Part shown: positions 1-7,919 of the stretch, piece by piece
Position numbering within the stretch: position 1 is the stretch's first letter
How the letters are laid out: each line of letters opens with the position of its first letter
Source of the DNA: Chitinivorax sp. B
GTDB lineage: Bacteria; Pseudomonadota; Gammaproteobacteria; Burkholderiales; SCOH01
Reading direction: 5' to 3'
Assembly (NCBI RefSeq): GCF_005503445.1
Contig: NZ_SCOH01000018.1
Span: forward strand, 39,163 to 103,162
DNA length: 64,000 nucleotides
Translations under genes and position numbers: made by a program
Notes under the pieces: model-generated
Database searches by the model: none
Told to the model about the DNA's origin: nothing
Seen by the model: only the letters and a program-made list of their open reading frames with translations

Positions 1-174
1 AATGGTGACACTACGGGTGTCTTGCTGTTGGACAACATCTACCTGGGCGAGATTACTATCAATAGCTTGTGCCATAACAGTACTGCCACCGAGACCAACA
101 GCAAATGCCTGTAAGGTTAGTACGGTCAGCATGCGGCAGGTGCCGATGCGCCACTTGGAAACTTGCGTAGTCAT
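1..174 (-). CDS. N-terminus of an exported protein, cut by the window edge
   Basis: Only the first 58 codons are present; the gene continues past the left edge. The visible part starts with MTTQVSKWRIG, followed by a hydrophobic stretch (MLTVLTLQAFAVGLGG) ending in STVMAQA, which fits a Sec signal peptide with cleavage after AQA. A GGAAAGG ribosome-binding site lies about 10 bases upstream of the ATG. The mature sequence begins IDSNLAQVDVVQQQ and matches no family I recognise. It is transcribed divergently from the LuxR-type regulator at 673 and may be a target of it (inference). An exported protein is well supported; its function is unknown. Confidence 0.7.
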   Translation of the reverse strand, partial: MTTQVSKWRIGTCRMLTVLTLQAFAVGLGGSTVMAQAIDSNLAQVDVVQQQDTRSVTI

Positions 175-256
175 GATGTTTCATCCTTTCCAAAACAGGT
201 GTACACATATTCGGTGGAATCACTGAAGGTGCTTGACCTGCTCAAAAGCCTGATAT

Positions 257-280
257 TTATGAAACCAGTTGTTTCACCAT
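257..280 (-). CDS. possible 7-residue leader peptide
   Basis: ATG GTG AAA CAA CTG GTT TCA TAA encodes MVKQLVS and is preceded by a near-perfect Shine-Dalgarno sequence (AAAGGAGGTG) at about 286-295. It lies 83 bases upstream of the exported-protein gene on the same strand. Such a strong ribosome-binding site in front of a seven-codon ORF suggests a translated leader in the 5' UTR, but there is no direct evidence of translation. Confidence 0.35.
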   Translation of the reverse strand: MVKQLVS

Positions 281-330
281 GAAGACACCTCCTTTTGTTT
301 GATAGGATTTCAAATCAACAATGGCAGTTG

Positions 331-350
331 AATGTCTGAAAGCTGACATT
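331..350. promoter_or_regulatory. 20-bp inverted repeat resembling a lux box
   Basis: AATGTC, an 8-base spacer, then GACATT gives perfect 6-bp arms in a 20-bp site, the size of classical LuxR-family operators. It sits between the divergent exported-protein gene and the LuxR-type gene, about 50 bases upstream of the leader ORF, with CCTATC at 301-306 (minus strand) as a weak -10 candidate. The regulator's N-terminus does not look like an acyl-homoserine-lactone domain, so assignment to it is inference. Confidence 0.35.
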
Positions 351-672
351 GCTAGAATTTATTTCGAATGCAATCATTGATTTGATATGTCCATATCTGC
401 CATGTTGACTTTTTACTTGGCAGATACAGAGGTCTATATCTATATTGAACGGTGCAAGCTCACATTACTTCCATCTGAACAGCCAAATCAATAACGCAGC
501 GTGCATTAGATAAATTCTGGTGGCGCGTACTCAATTTATCCCTAACAGATGCTATGCGTGGTCGAAATCAATCACGCCATACCACTACCGTGTTTTCCCG
601 CTTTGCTCACATACGATTTTAATGTTGTGTGATGAATATGCTGATTCAGATGCGCCTTGCAGGAGGTGGATC

Positions 673-1428
673 ATGAATGAACGCGAACTGAAGAATATGA
701 TCATCAACATATTGGAATCTGCACAGTATGGGACTTTGCAAGAATTTCAGGCAATTGTAGCGAACGGTATTCAGCGGGGAGTCGGTTTTGATGGTTTGGT
801 TTGGGGTGCAGGCAGACAATTGACATCTGGTGCAATTGATATTGAACTGGCCTATCTTGAAGGCCGCGACAAGTCACTGCTGAGTGATTACCAGCAGATT
901 GCCGAAATCGATCCGACTTCACAGAAATTTATGGCCAATCCCCAGCTACCACAAAACATCACAGTAGCGTGTGCCTATCAAAAACCATCCTTGACGATTG
1001 CACGAGACTACTTGAATCATTACGATATCAGCCAAATATTGCTTTGTGGCTTGAATCAGAATAATCAACATACATTCAGATGGATGACATTTTATCGAGG
1101 GGATGATTTGCCTTTTAACGAAAATGATGTTGATCTGGTTGCTTTTCTGGTTCCTCTTATACATCGGATTGAACAACTTCGGCACTGCACGACAGAAATG
1201 CAGAAGATGGCGCATCAGGCTGATCCGGCAGAAAAATATGAACGATTCAGTACTCTGACCCAAAAAGAGAGCGAGGTTGCATTCTCGTATATTGGGGGGA
1301 ACAACTATAAGGATATTGCACGGATGCTTGGCATGGCACCTAATACCGTGCGGCGTCATTTATGGAGTATTTATCAAAAGCTGGAAGTGCATAGTCGCAG
1401 CACATTGCGCATGCGTCTGCTGGGCTGA
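673..1428 (+). CDS. LuxR-type transcriptional regulator
   Basis: A 251-residue protein with a C-terminal LuxR helix-turn-helix (about residues 190-250): LTQKESEVA, then IARMLGMAPNTVRRHL and LEVHSRSTL. The N-terminal 180 residues carry the pattern seen in GAF-like sensor regulators (FNENDVDLVAFLVPLIHRI just before the linker) rather than the conserved W/Y/D set of acyl-homoserine-lactone receptors. The start at 673 is chosen because AGGAGGTGG lies directly upstream; a longer reading frame from 520 has no such site. It faces the exported-protein gene at the left edge across about 500 bases that hold the leader ORF and a lux-box-like palindrome. The family call is firm, while ligand and targets are unknown. 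Confidence 0.85.
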   Translation: MNERELKNMIINILESAQYGTLQEFQAIVANGIQRGVGFDGLVWGAGRQLTSGAIDIELAYLEGRDKSLLSDYQQIAEIDPTSQKFMANPQLPQNITVACAYQKPSLTIARDYLNHYDISQILLCGLNQNNQHTFRWMTFYRGDDLPFNENDVDLVAFLVPLIHRIEQLRHCTTEMQKMAHQADPAEKYERFSTLTQKESEVAFSYIGGNNYKDIARMLGMAPNTVRRHLWSIYQKLEVHSRSTLRMRLLG

Positions 1429-1587
1429 AGGGCGTAACAGCTGCCTGTCAGCGAGCAGTTGTGCCATGTTGAGTAGGTGTAGCTCTTTTCGTGATTGAAC
1501 GTCACGTCACACGTTTTATATGAAGTAGTCAGCTTCCTGATCTGGCGACAAGGTGATGGGTATTTTCACAATAGCAAGGAACAACAC

Positions 1588-2202
1588 ATGGTCGATACGC
1601 TGACACAGTCAGGACGAACAACCAGTAACACCCGTGCCAACGAGCCAGCCCAAGCAATTTCGCCTTGTACCATGGGTTGGATCATGGCAGTCAACGATAA
1701 GGCGCTGGGCCATGCGCAAGTCCAAATCGACTGGTATCGGATGCAGAGCAAGCGTTGCAGAATCTGGGCGCGTGGACTGCGTGGCGGCATCATTGTCATG
1801 ACGGGTGTCGCTGGGGTTATCCCAATGTTGGAGCAGGCCAAAGTGACATGGTGGGGGGCTGGGCCAATAGAATCGATCTGGTCATCCATTCTGGTCGGGG
1901 TCGCCGCTATTTTATTGGGGCTGGATAAGTATTTTGGCCATGCTACGGCCTGGATGCGTTTCATGCGGGCCAGCCAGCAATTGGGCGCGAGCAAATGCCA
2001 GTTTGAGCGGGATTGGGACATTCAGTATGCGCATTGGGGTTGTGAACTGCCATCGGGTGAGTCAATGGAAAACTGGTTGGTTCGTGTTCGTTCGTTTTAT
2101 ACCGAAGTGGATAAGATTGTTGGCCATGAAACCGAGCAATGGATTGCGGAATTTTCAAACGTGGTCAACCAGTTGAATCAACAATCACCAGATCGCCATT
2201 AG
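1588..2202 (+). CDS. SLATT-domain membrane protein
   Basis: A 204-residue protein. After a short N-terminal tail comes DWYRMQSKRCRIWARGLRGG, a first membrane helix (about residues 70-90), a short loop with tryptophans, a second helix (SSILVGVAAILLGL, about 97-112), then a long amphipathic C-terminal part (WMRFMRASQQLG, FERDWDIQY). This two-helix plus helical tail layout is that of SLATT domains, predicted membrane effectors found with nucleotide-second-messenger conflict systems. No cyclase, SLOG or reverse-transcriptase partner is visible beside it. The ATG at 1588 follows AGCAAGGA; an upstream in-frame extension from 1495 lacks a good site. The fold assignment is fairly good, while a defence role is inference. 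Confidence 0.65.
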   Translation: MVDTLTQSGRTTSNTRANEPAQAISPCTMGWIMAVNDKALGHAQVQIDWYRMQSKRCRIWARGLRGGIIVMTGVAGVIPMLEQAKVTWWGAGPIESIWSSILVGVAAILLGLDKYFGHATAWMRFMRASQQLGASKCQFERDWDIQYAHWGCELPSGESMENWLVRVRSFYTEVDKIVGHETEQWIAEFSNVVNQLNQQSPDRH

Positions 2203-2243
2203 GGCCGCGCGAGTTGTTGCGATCATGAAAGGGGATTGAAGCA

Positions 2244-2780
2244 ATGCAAGTGATGCTGAGACATGCGCAACAGGCTGATTTGGCTGAACTGCAAGCACTG
2301 ATTGCCAGGTCAATCAGGATATTGGGAAAGGGCCATTACACCACCGCACAAATCGAGGCTGCGCTGACCGGTGCATTTGGTGTCGATACACAGTTGATTC
2401 GCGATAGCACCTATTTTGTTGCAGAGCGGGATGGCGAGCTGGTGGGATGTGGTGGGTGGAGTCATCGACACACCCTGTTTGGTAGCGATGCCTACCAGCA
2501 ACGTAATGCTGCCGAATTGGACCCAACCCTGGATGCCGCCGGAATCCGTGCCTTCTTTGTCGACCCTGCCGCTGTGCGATGTGGTGTTGGCAGCGTGATC
2601 TTGTCTCATTGCGAAGCTGCGGCGCGCACTCATGGGTTTCAACGTGCCCAGCTCATGGCTACTTTACCGGGCGTATGTCTATATGAAGCCCGTGGCTATG
2701 TCCGGGAAGAAGTGGTGCTGCATGAAGTGGCACCCAATCTGACCATCCAGTTTGTCCGTATGAGTAAAGCGTTGGTTTAA
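2244..2780 (+). CDS. GNAT-family N-acetyltransferase
   Basis: A 178-residue acetyltransferase of the GNAT fold. It has an N-terminal MLRHAQQADLAELQALI segment, central strands (YFVAERDGELVGCGGW), and the acetyl-CoA-binding region AFFVDPAAVRCGVGSVILSHCE, where the usual R-x-x-G-x-G/A motif appears as RCGVGS. The C-terminus has GVCLYEARGYV, typical of the last strand and helix. A GAAAGGGGATTGA ribosome-binding region precedes the ATG. The substrate cannot be inferred. Confidence 0.85.
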   Translation: MQVMLRHAQQADLAELQALIARSIRILGKGHYTTAQIEAALTGAFGVDTQLIRDSTYFVAERDGELVGCGGWSHRHTLFGSDAYQQRNAAELDPTLDAAGIRAFFVDPAAVRCGVGSVILSHCEAAARTHGFQRAQLMATLPGVCLYEARGYVREEVVLHEVAPNLTIQFVRMSKALV

Positions 2781-2810
2781 CGGTCGCTTCGGCATCCACA
2801 TGCTGTAACG

Positions 2811-3350
2811 TCAGGTGGCTGCCGTGCCTGGGTTTGTCAGCAATCGTTCCGCCAATACCTGGTCAAGATAGCCACCCCGATAACGAATGTGCTGGGCCAA
2901 CCGGCCCACCATGCGGAACCCTTGTTGTAAATAAAAGGCTTGGGCTGCTGTATTATCCGCCCGGATATACGCGATGATTTTCTGGTAGCCCAGCTTCTGG
3001 GCCTCTTCCAACAAAACATGAGTAAGGCGAGTGCCCACACCATGGCCACGGTAGGTATCATCAATAAATGTGCTGATTTCGCCGATATGTGAAGTGGCCG
3101 TATCGCCACCTTGTAATGGCTCAAGACTTTGCAAACCCACAATAGCCTGGGTGTCGATATGCTCCGCGACCAGAAAGCAACCCGACTTTGAAAAGGTACG
3201 AATGTATTCAGCTTGTTCTGCAACGGTGATGGGTTTTTCCATGGCTGTCAGCAGTTGTGTCGCAATGATGTCATTCAGAATACGTGCCGTCGCTGCTGCA
3301 TCGTCAATACAGACTGGACGTATATGAAGGTGAATGGCAGGCTTGGTCAT
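2811..3350 (-). CDS. GNAT-family N-acetyltransferase, MnaT/PAT-like
   Basis: A 179-residue GNAT protein starting LHIRPVCIDDAAATARILND. Residues near 75-125 read IVGLQSLEPL...IGEISTFIDDTYRGHGVGTRLTHVLLEEA, with RGHGVGT as the acetyl-CoA phosphate-binding loop. IIAYIRADNTAAQAFYLQQGF follows, the hallmark of the phosphinothricin/methionine-sulfoximine acetyltransferase and ribosomal-protein-acetyltransferase group. The ATG at 3350 is used; an upstream extension to 3407 reads as low-complexity and lacks a ribosome-binding site. It converges with the previous acetyltransferase gene. The substrate is unknown. Confidence 0.85.
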   Translation of the reverse strand: MTKPAIHLHIRPVCIDDAAATARILNDIIATQLLTAMEKPITVAEQAEYIRTFSKSGCFLVAEHIDTQAIVGLQSLEPLQGGDTATSHIGEISTFIDDTYRGHGVGTRLTHVLLEEAQKLGYQKIIAYIRADNTAAQAFYLQQGFRMVGRLAQHIRYRGGYLDQVLAERLLTNPGTAAT

Positions 3351-3765
3351 CGTTGGCTTGGTTATGTTGTGACGCAATGAGTGTTTAACGGTTGGTTGGC
3401 AACACATCTTTACTACATGACTGATCGATCGTATGTACTTGGAATTTTTTCAGGTTAGGGATCGACCCAACAGTTGAATGATGTCTTGGCTAACTGCATT
3501 GCGACAGGTACTGCAGCCGTTGCAAGCGCTGTTCGACGAGTGAACCATGCCAATATGTCCTGATTGTGTGCACAGTCCATCGACCATGTTGCCCATTCCC
3601 GTATCTAATTAATGATTGTCGAAACCACGGATCAGCGGCTGAACAAGCATTTTTGTCAATGCACCGGCATTGCAAAACAGCAACCCAGCTTTTTAGTGAA
3701 GTTGGCTCAAGGCAGTGGTTTTGATCGTCATGCCGGCAATCACACCCTGGGCAGTAATTGGCAAA
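3351..3765. other. intergenic stretch without a supported gene
   Basis: This stretch separates the acetyltransferase start from the exported-protein cluster. Short open frames occur on both strands but have no ribosome-binding sites, no recognisable domains and no clear codon preference. I see nothing else in it. Confidence 0.5.
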
Positions 3766-3792
3766 AGGAAGCCAACTACCAGTTGGCTTCCT
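3766..3792 (-). terminator. rho-independent terminator of the exported-protein cluster
   Basis: AGGAAGCCAACT and its exact complement AGTTGGCTTCCT form a 12-bp stem with a 3-base loop. On the minus strand the stem ends in CCTTTT, a short T run, just downstream of the stop at 3802. Confidence 0.8.
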
Positions 3793-3801
3793 ACTTTGTT
3801 G

Positions 3802-4638
3802 CTACGAAGGGATAGTTGAGGCCAATGCCACAATTGCTTTGGCGGCCTCGGCCTTCTGTGCCGGTGAGCGTATGTCGCCAGCCACTTGCAGGTCATACCA
3901 TTTATTGCCGCTGACCCAATCTAACGACCACAATACCTTGGATGAGTTTCCTGTCATCAGGGCCAATGTGGCTGGGTACTGGCGAACCTGCTGGTTTTGA
4001 TATTCCTTGAACGACAGTATGCCCCCACCGGCGCCCTTATAGTCCCATTCTGTCAACATCAACAAATGGCCTTGCGCGTCGCGAAACATCCGCGCAACCC
4101 GGTAAAACGGACCATTGACGTTGTTGATATTGCCGTCAATCACATAGCCAAGTAATTGATAGCGCGCAAACGGCGACCCGGTGAGGTCGGCCAGTTTAAC
4201 CCGGATTTTCGCCTTGATCTGGTCATATCCGACAATCATGGACTTCATGAAATCGAGTTCGCCGACCCGCTCTTCGTTCCCTCTTGATTCCAGCCACGGT
4301 TGTTGTGCAAACGCACGGACACTCCCTTCATTCGGGCCAGCGCCTGGCCGTTTGCCCGACCGGACAAAGTCCTGTGCGGGTTCCGGCAACTCATTGATCG
4401 ACATGACATTATTCGTGCCAGGCTTGATCGGCGGCAGGCTGTTGATGAATGGCTTGGGCGGGGTAGGTGCCTCGGCAGCGAATGCAGGTTCCGGCAACTC
4501 ATTGATAGGCATGACATTATTCGTGCCAGGCTTGATTGGCGGCAGGCTGTTGAATGGTTTGGGCGGGGTAGGTGCCTCGGCAGCGAAAGCACTGCTACCC
4601 AGGGCCAAGCTGAGTACGATCAATTTAATATGTTTCAT
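3802..4638 (-). CDS. exported protein with a duplicated Pro-rich segment
   Basis: A 278-residue protein with a clear signal peptide (MKHIKLIVLSLALGSSAFA). The mature N-terminus AEAPTPPKPFNSLPPIKPG...NELPEPA is immediately repeated (AEAPTPPKPFINSLPPIKPG...NELPEPA), so the segment around the cleavage site has been duplicated in tandem. The C-terminal 180 residues form the likely globular part (FVRSGKRPGAGPNEG, FMKSMIVGYDQIKAKIRVKLADLTG, YRVARMFRDAQGHLLMLTEWDYKGAGG). I do not recognise the family. It is last in a run of four minus-strand genes whose products all have signal peptides, and is followed by a terminator. Periplasmic or secreted location is likely; the role is unknown. Confidence 0.75.
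   Translation of the reverse strand: MKHIKLIVLSLALGSSAFAAEAPTPPKPFNSLPPIKPGTNNVMPINELPEPAFAAEAPTPPKPFINSLPPIKPGTNNVMSINELPEPAQDFVRSGKRPGAGPNEGSVRAFAQQPWLESRGNEERVGELDFMKSMIVGYDQIKAKIRVKLADLTGSPFARYQLLGYVIDGNINNVNGPFYRVARMFRDAQGHLLMLTEWDYKGAGGGILSFKEYQNQQVRQYPATLALMTGNSSKVLWSLDWVSGNKWYDLQVAGDIRSPAQKAEAAKAIVALASTIPS
4381..4593 (-). repeat. two-copy in-frame tandem repeat, 108 and 105 bp
   Basis: The unit starting TTCCGGCAACTCATTGAT at 4381 starts again at 4489. The copies differ at a handful of bases and one 3-base indel (GTTGATGAATGG against GTTGAATGG), so the reading frame is kept and about 36 residues are duplicated. Confidence 0.9.
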
Positions 4639-4641
4639 GAT

Positions 4642-5301
4642 TTAGAATCCCATCTCTGACAAGTTGCAATTTTGAGCTTTCGTTAAACCGTAAAATAGTG
4701 TTTTTTGACGACGAGGGTCATGATAATAGTGAGTGCCGCGCACAAAATATCCATATCCTTTAAATTGATTATCTGAGTAAAGGCTAATGGTTGCCGGCAG
4801 GTCGGCATTCACTTTTTCGACAATTTTTGCAACACCAGCACGGGCGCTATATAGCAACCGACGATTGTGATTGAAAATCGCCCCTTTCTGGAAAGTCGGA
4901 CTATTGTTGATGGCATCACTAAACACATATGCTCCCCATGGCGATTCCAGTGAACGGAATCGTTGCCAGGAAACGGGGCGCGAGTAGTCACGGTTAGCCG
5001 AAAAACGGTACTCGCCGGACGCCGAGTATTGTTCGGACGCAGCCCATAGCCAGTACCGTGTTTGCCCATAGTCCGCGGTAATCGATTCCAGGACAAAATA
5101 GTTTACCCGCTCACTGGGTGGAATATCGGCAATGCTGGCGGGTGCCCCAAGTGCAATGAAGAATTGGGCCGATGCCGCATAGGCCCATTTATCACTTAGC
5201 TCCTTCATGCTGCATGCTCGGCTGAATGCGCCAATGGCATGCGCCGCAGGCGACATCAGGTAAGCTGCTGTCAAGACAGCAACTATCGTATTCTGCTTCA
5301 T
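4642..5301 (-). CDS. exported protein of unknown function
   Basis: A 219-residue protein with a signal peptide (MKQNTIVAVLTAAYLMSPAAHA). The mature part has two cysteines (FSRACSMKELSDKW near the N-terminus and AQNCNLSEMGF near the C-terminus) that could form a disulfide. It is rich in Tyr, Ser and Arg, with blocks such as YFVLESITADYGQTRYWLWAA and YSDNQFKGYGYFVRG. I do not recognise a family. It lies 3 bases upstream of the tandem-repeat gene and 14 bases downstream of the next exported-protein gene, so co-transcription is likely. Confidence 0.7.
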   Translation of the reverse strand: MKQNTIVAVLTAAYLMSPAAHAIGAFSRACSMKELSDKWAYAASAQFFIALGAPASIADIPPSERVNYFVLESITADYGQTRYWLWAASEQYSASGEYRFSANRDYSRPVSWQRFRSLESPWGAYVFSDAINNSPTFQKGAIFNHNRRLLYSARAGVAKIVEKVNADLPATISLYSDNQFKGYGYFVRGTHYYHDPRRQKTLFYGLTKAQNCNLSEMGF

Positions 5302-5315
5302 AGTGGATCCAAATA

Positions 5316-6095
5316 TTATTGGTAGTAAGGCAAGCCAGCGTCGCCGCTAGATAGGTTGGGCCATGTGATTGTCGGGGTGCCGATGAAGCTTGGCGTAAAA
5401 GGCGGCGGGTTAGGTGCATCCACCGGCGGTTGCAGTACCATGCCGCCACTGGGTGGTTGCGGCGCTGCGGGGAGCGGAAACTTGTATTTCCCCTCGCCAT
5501 AGGTGAGTGGGTGATGACTGCCATCGGTCAGCGAGATGCCATATACCCAAATACCCTGACCACCGAACGCGGCCTTGTAACGTTCTAGGCTGATGACGAA
5601 ACGATGTGGAATCTCGTTATCACCGCAAATTACACCGATCGCCCCCTCGCTACCTAAGTTGGCTGGGAATTCCCCTACCAAGGTGCCCCCAGCATTGGCG
5701 CCCGCGTAGCGGTACAGATACACCGATGACGAACGAGGTACGTCAATGGTGCATGTCCACCCTTGTAGCACATCAGATCCGTCCGTAGCCTTGTATATAC
5801 CATCGACGTAACCAGTCACGGTAGGATGTGTATTGCCACCACCGCCCCCTCCGTTGGCTGACTTCTCGTCGTCATCGGTGCTCAACAAAAGGATCAGATC
5901 GACCATCTGCTTGTTGGTCAACCCCGTCAGGGCGGCGGGCGGCTTATCAGGTCGGTGGAAGGCATTGGCGGCATGGGGTTTGGCTGCCGCAGCGGGCGGG
6001 TTGGGCAGATACGATGGCAGCTCACTGGCCAACGTGAATTGACCTGACAGACTGGCCAGGGCGATCAACAGCAAATTGCGGGTCGGATGGATCAT
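5316..6095 (-). CDS. exported protein with Pro-rich ends and a GWxC beta domain
   Basis: A 259-residue protein. It has a signal peptide (MIHPTRNLLLIALASLSGQFTLA), a Pro/Ala-rich linker (LPSYLPNPPAAAAKP), a Gly6 run (SANGGGGGGN), then a domain starting GYVDGIYKATDGSDVLQGWTCTIDVP and continuing VYLYRYAGANAGGTLVGEF...VICGDNEIPHRF. The pattern GWxCD/T...V.LY...G...CG...HRF resembles small beta-sandwich modules seen in large secreted proteins and glycoside hydrolases (from family knowledge, not a search). The C-terminal 45 residues are Pro-rich again. A TTG two codons upstream is a possible alternative start; the ATG at 6095 is preferred. Confidence 0.7.
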   Translation of the reverse strand: MIHPTRNLLLIALASLSGQFTLASELPSYLPNPPAAAAKPHAANAFHRPDKPPAALTGLTNKQMVDLILLLSTDDDEKSANGGGGGGNTHPTVTGYVDGIYKATDGSDVLQGWTCTIDVPRSSSVYLYRYAGANAGGTLVGEFPANLGSEGAIGVICGDNEIPHRFVISLERYKAAFGGQGIWVYGISLTDGSHHPLTYGEGKYKFPLPAAPQPPSGGMVLQPPVDAPNPPPFTPSFIGTPTITWPNLSSGDAGLPYYQ

Positions 6096-6127
6096 GGTCA
6101 AGGCTTTGTGCGGACGAGACTGGATGA

Positions 6128-6149
6128 ATCGCTGCCACCAGGCAGCGAT
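6128..6149 (-). other. 9-bp hairpin between two exported-protein genes
   Basis: ATCGCTGCC and GGCAGCGAT form a perfect stem with a 4-base loop between the 125-residue gene and the next gene in the run. No T tract follows on the minus strand, so it is more likely an mRNA-processing or attenuating hairpin than a full terminator. Confidence 0.5.
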
Positions 6150-6180
6150 CAGGTGCCATTCAAGGCTTTGGCAACGGGTG

Positions 6181-6558
6181 CTAGTCGTTGATTAGCATCA
6201 GATAGCCGGGGGTTGGTGCTTGTTGGTAGGTCGGGATGATGTTGCAGGCAGTGGGCGCTGGGGCGCCAGGGCGGTCCCAATAGGCCACGGTGGTCCTGAC
6301 TTTGCTGATTACTGCTGTCTTGGCCGCAGCAAAGAAGCTGGCACACACTTGTGGTGAAATGCCTCGCCATTCTGTATTCAGGTTGCAAATCTGAATCCAG
6401 TCATTCCGCCAATCTGGCCGAATAAAGAATTCGCCACTTTCGTTCATATACTGTTGCGTAATCTTGCCGGTACAAAAGATCGGCTCAGCCGTGGCGGGGG
6501 CGGAGAGATACAAGGTGGCCAAGGCGGCAGCCATACAGCCATTCAAACGAATTGACAT
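6181..6558 (-). CDS. small exported protein of unknown function
   Basis: A 125-residue protein with a signal peptide (MSIRLNGCMAAALATLYLSAPATA). Four cysteines follow in the mature part (IFCTGKI, IQICNLNTEW, PQVCASFF, PTACNIIP), suggesting two disulfides. It is the first gene of the four-gene run of exported proteins ending at 3802, separated from the next by a short hairpin-containing gap. I do not recognise the family. Confidence 0.7.
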   Translation of the reverse strand: MSIRLNGCMAAALATLYLSAPATAEPIFCTGKITQQYMNESGEFFIRPDWRNDWIQICNLNTEWRGISPQVCASFFAAAKTAVISKVRTTVAYWDRPGAPAPTACNIIPTYQQAPTPGYLMLIND

Positions 6559-7181
6559 GGATATTCCAACAGTGACAAATAGATTAGATTTATTGCCGCG
6601 TCTTTTCAGTGAGTTTTAACGGCTGAAGGTAAATAGGGCGTTAACTGAAAAAACACGTTACAAACAGCATGGCGGCGGACTATAGAGAGGCTGAAATGTA
6701 TTTGCAACTATATGCCTTTATAGATAAATGCATAAATTCTATCTGTCTGGTTTTATTAAAAACTGAAATTGACGTGATTAGATTCGATTCCATAGCGCAT
6801 ATCCAGTTGAAACATCATGAAGATGACGGGCTGACCGGAAGGATGAGTCGGATTGTTATCCAAAATAACAAATGGGTTTTGAGTGGTACATGCGAATATT
6901 AAACGTATGGAAAGAATCGCACTTTCATACACCCCGGTATTTGTAGACATCACATGGCATATTTGGAACGTTGGGCAGGATTTGTTCGAAAACAGCTTCT
7001 GTGTGGTAGGTAATACGTAACTTCATACCATTTCGCTACCATGTACTTGTTGATTCAGGCGTTTTCTAAAACGGGATCATGAGACGTTGTTACGCCCTGG
7101 ATGTGAAAAGCGATGTCTGGTGAAGGTTCTGCGTTACATCTTCCGCAGCCAGTAGTGCGGACAGGGCGTCGCTACATTTCT
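6559..7181. other. AT-rich intergenic stretch
   Basis: This is about 620 bases between the exported-protein run and the VanW gene. An open frame at 6669-6902 (plus) codes for 77 residues but has no ribosome-binding site and no similarity I know. The promoter of the exported-protein run should lie near 6560-6650; no clear -35/-10 pair stands out. Confidence 0.5.
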
Positions 7182-7919
7182 TCAATGCTGATGTCCGAGA
7201 CGATGGTATCTGTCGATGCTGATGATAGTGCCACTACGGGTGCCGGTAATCTCAATCCAATTATTGTGAAGACGGCTTGCTTGATAATGAATGGGCTGTC
7301 TTGGCCAAGGATGCTGGCTGCAGAGTTTGACGATCAAGCTGTTTTGATCAATGTCAATGGCAAAACAGAGTGGTGCGGGGCCATTGTTAAGAATACGGAG
7401 ATCTTTGTAGCCGTAGACAACGGTTGCATCGGAGCCTAACGGTGCAAACCGGGTTGTGTCGGTATAGATATCGGTACTATGGGGATGTCGTTCCAAAATG
7501 CTCAACCCGGCTTGCAATGCCGCAAGATAGAGGATTCCACTGAGTTGGCATAAGCCGCCACCTTCGACACTGCTGATTTGCCCGTTCAATAGCATCCGGC
7601 CTTGTTGAAACCCCCGTTCAGCGATTGGGGCTCCCACCAGTTGGGCAAAAGACAAGATTTGCCCAGGTTGGATGATTCGTTGGTGAATTGCGGCAGCGGC
7701 TAATCTCAAGTTATGTCGTTTTGCCTCGACCTGAGGGCTGGGCAGGATGGGTTGTGTCAACTGCCATTGTGGATGGAGTGGCTGTTGCGGGGCGTTTCGC
7801 GTGATGAATTGACGGGCGATGCCGGTGCGGTGATCTTGATAACTGCGCCATAGCAGGCGCAGGCGTACTTTGGCATGGGCCGGCAGACGGCGGCCTAATG
7901 CACGCAGTATTTTCTTCAT
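7182..7919 (-). CDS. VanW-family protein
   Basis: A 245-residue protein with the VanW core: NLRLAAAAIHQRIIQPGQILSFAQLVGAPIAERGF, then VEGGGLCQLSGILYLAALQAGLSILERHPHS and FAPLGSDATVVYGYKDLRILNN. The GGGLCQLS motif with its cysteine is the family hallmark. VanW was named from a vancomycin-resistance cluster, but its biochemical role is not established. The ATG at 7919 overlaps the stop of the upstream methyltransferase gene by one base (TAATG), showing translational coupling. A longer frame to 8126 overlaps the methyltransferase and is not used. Confidence 0.85.
   Translation of the reverse strand: MKKILRALGRRLPAHAKVRLRLLWRSYQDHRTGIARQFITRNAPQQPLHPQWQLTQPILPSPQVEAKRHNLRLAAAAIHQRIIQPGQILSFAQLVGAPIAERGFQQGRMLLNGQISSVEGGGLCQLSGILYLAALQAGLSILERHPHSTDIYTDTTRFAPLGSDATVVYGYKDLRILNNGPAPLCFAIDIDQNSLIVKLCSQHPWPRQPIHYQASRLHNNWIEITGTRSGTIISIDRYHRLGHQH

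Noticed and set aside
946..1359. Minus-strand 137-codon frame opposite the LuxR-type gene
   Set aside because: It is antisense to a well-supported gene and has no ribosome-binding site or known domain.
6669..6902. Plus-strand 77-codon frame in the gap before the VanW gene
   Set aside because: There is no Shine-Dalgarno sequence, no recognisable motif, and the region is simply AT-rich.
7087..7169. ACGCCCT...AGGGCGT as a possible terminator after the VanW gene
   Set aside because: The arms are about 70 bases apart with no T tract.
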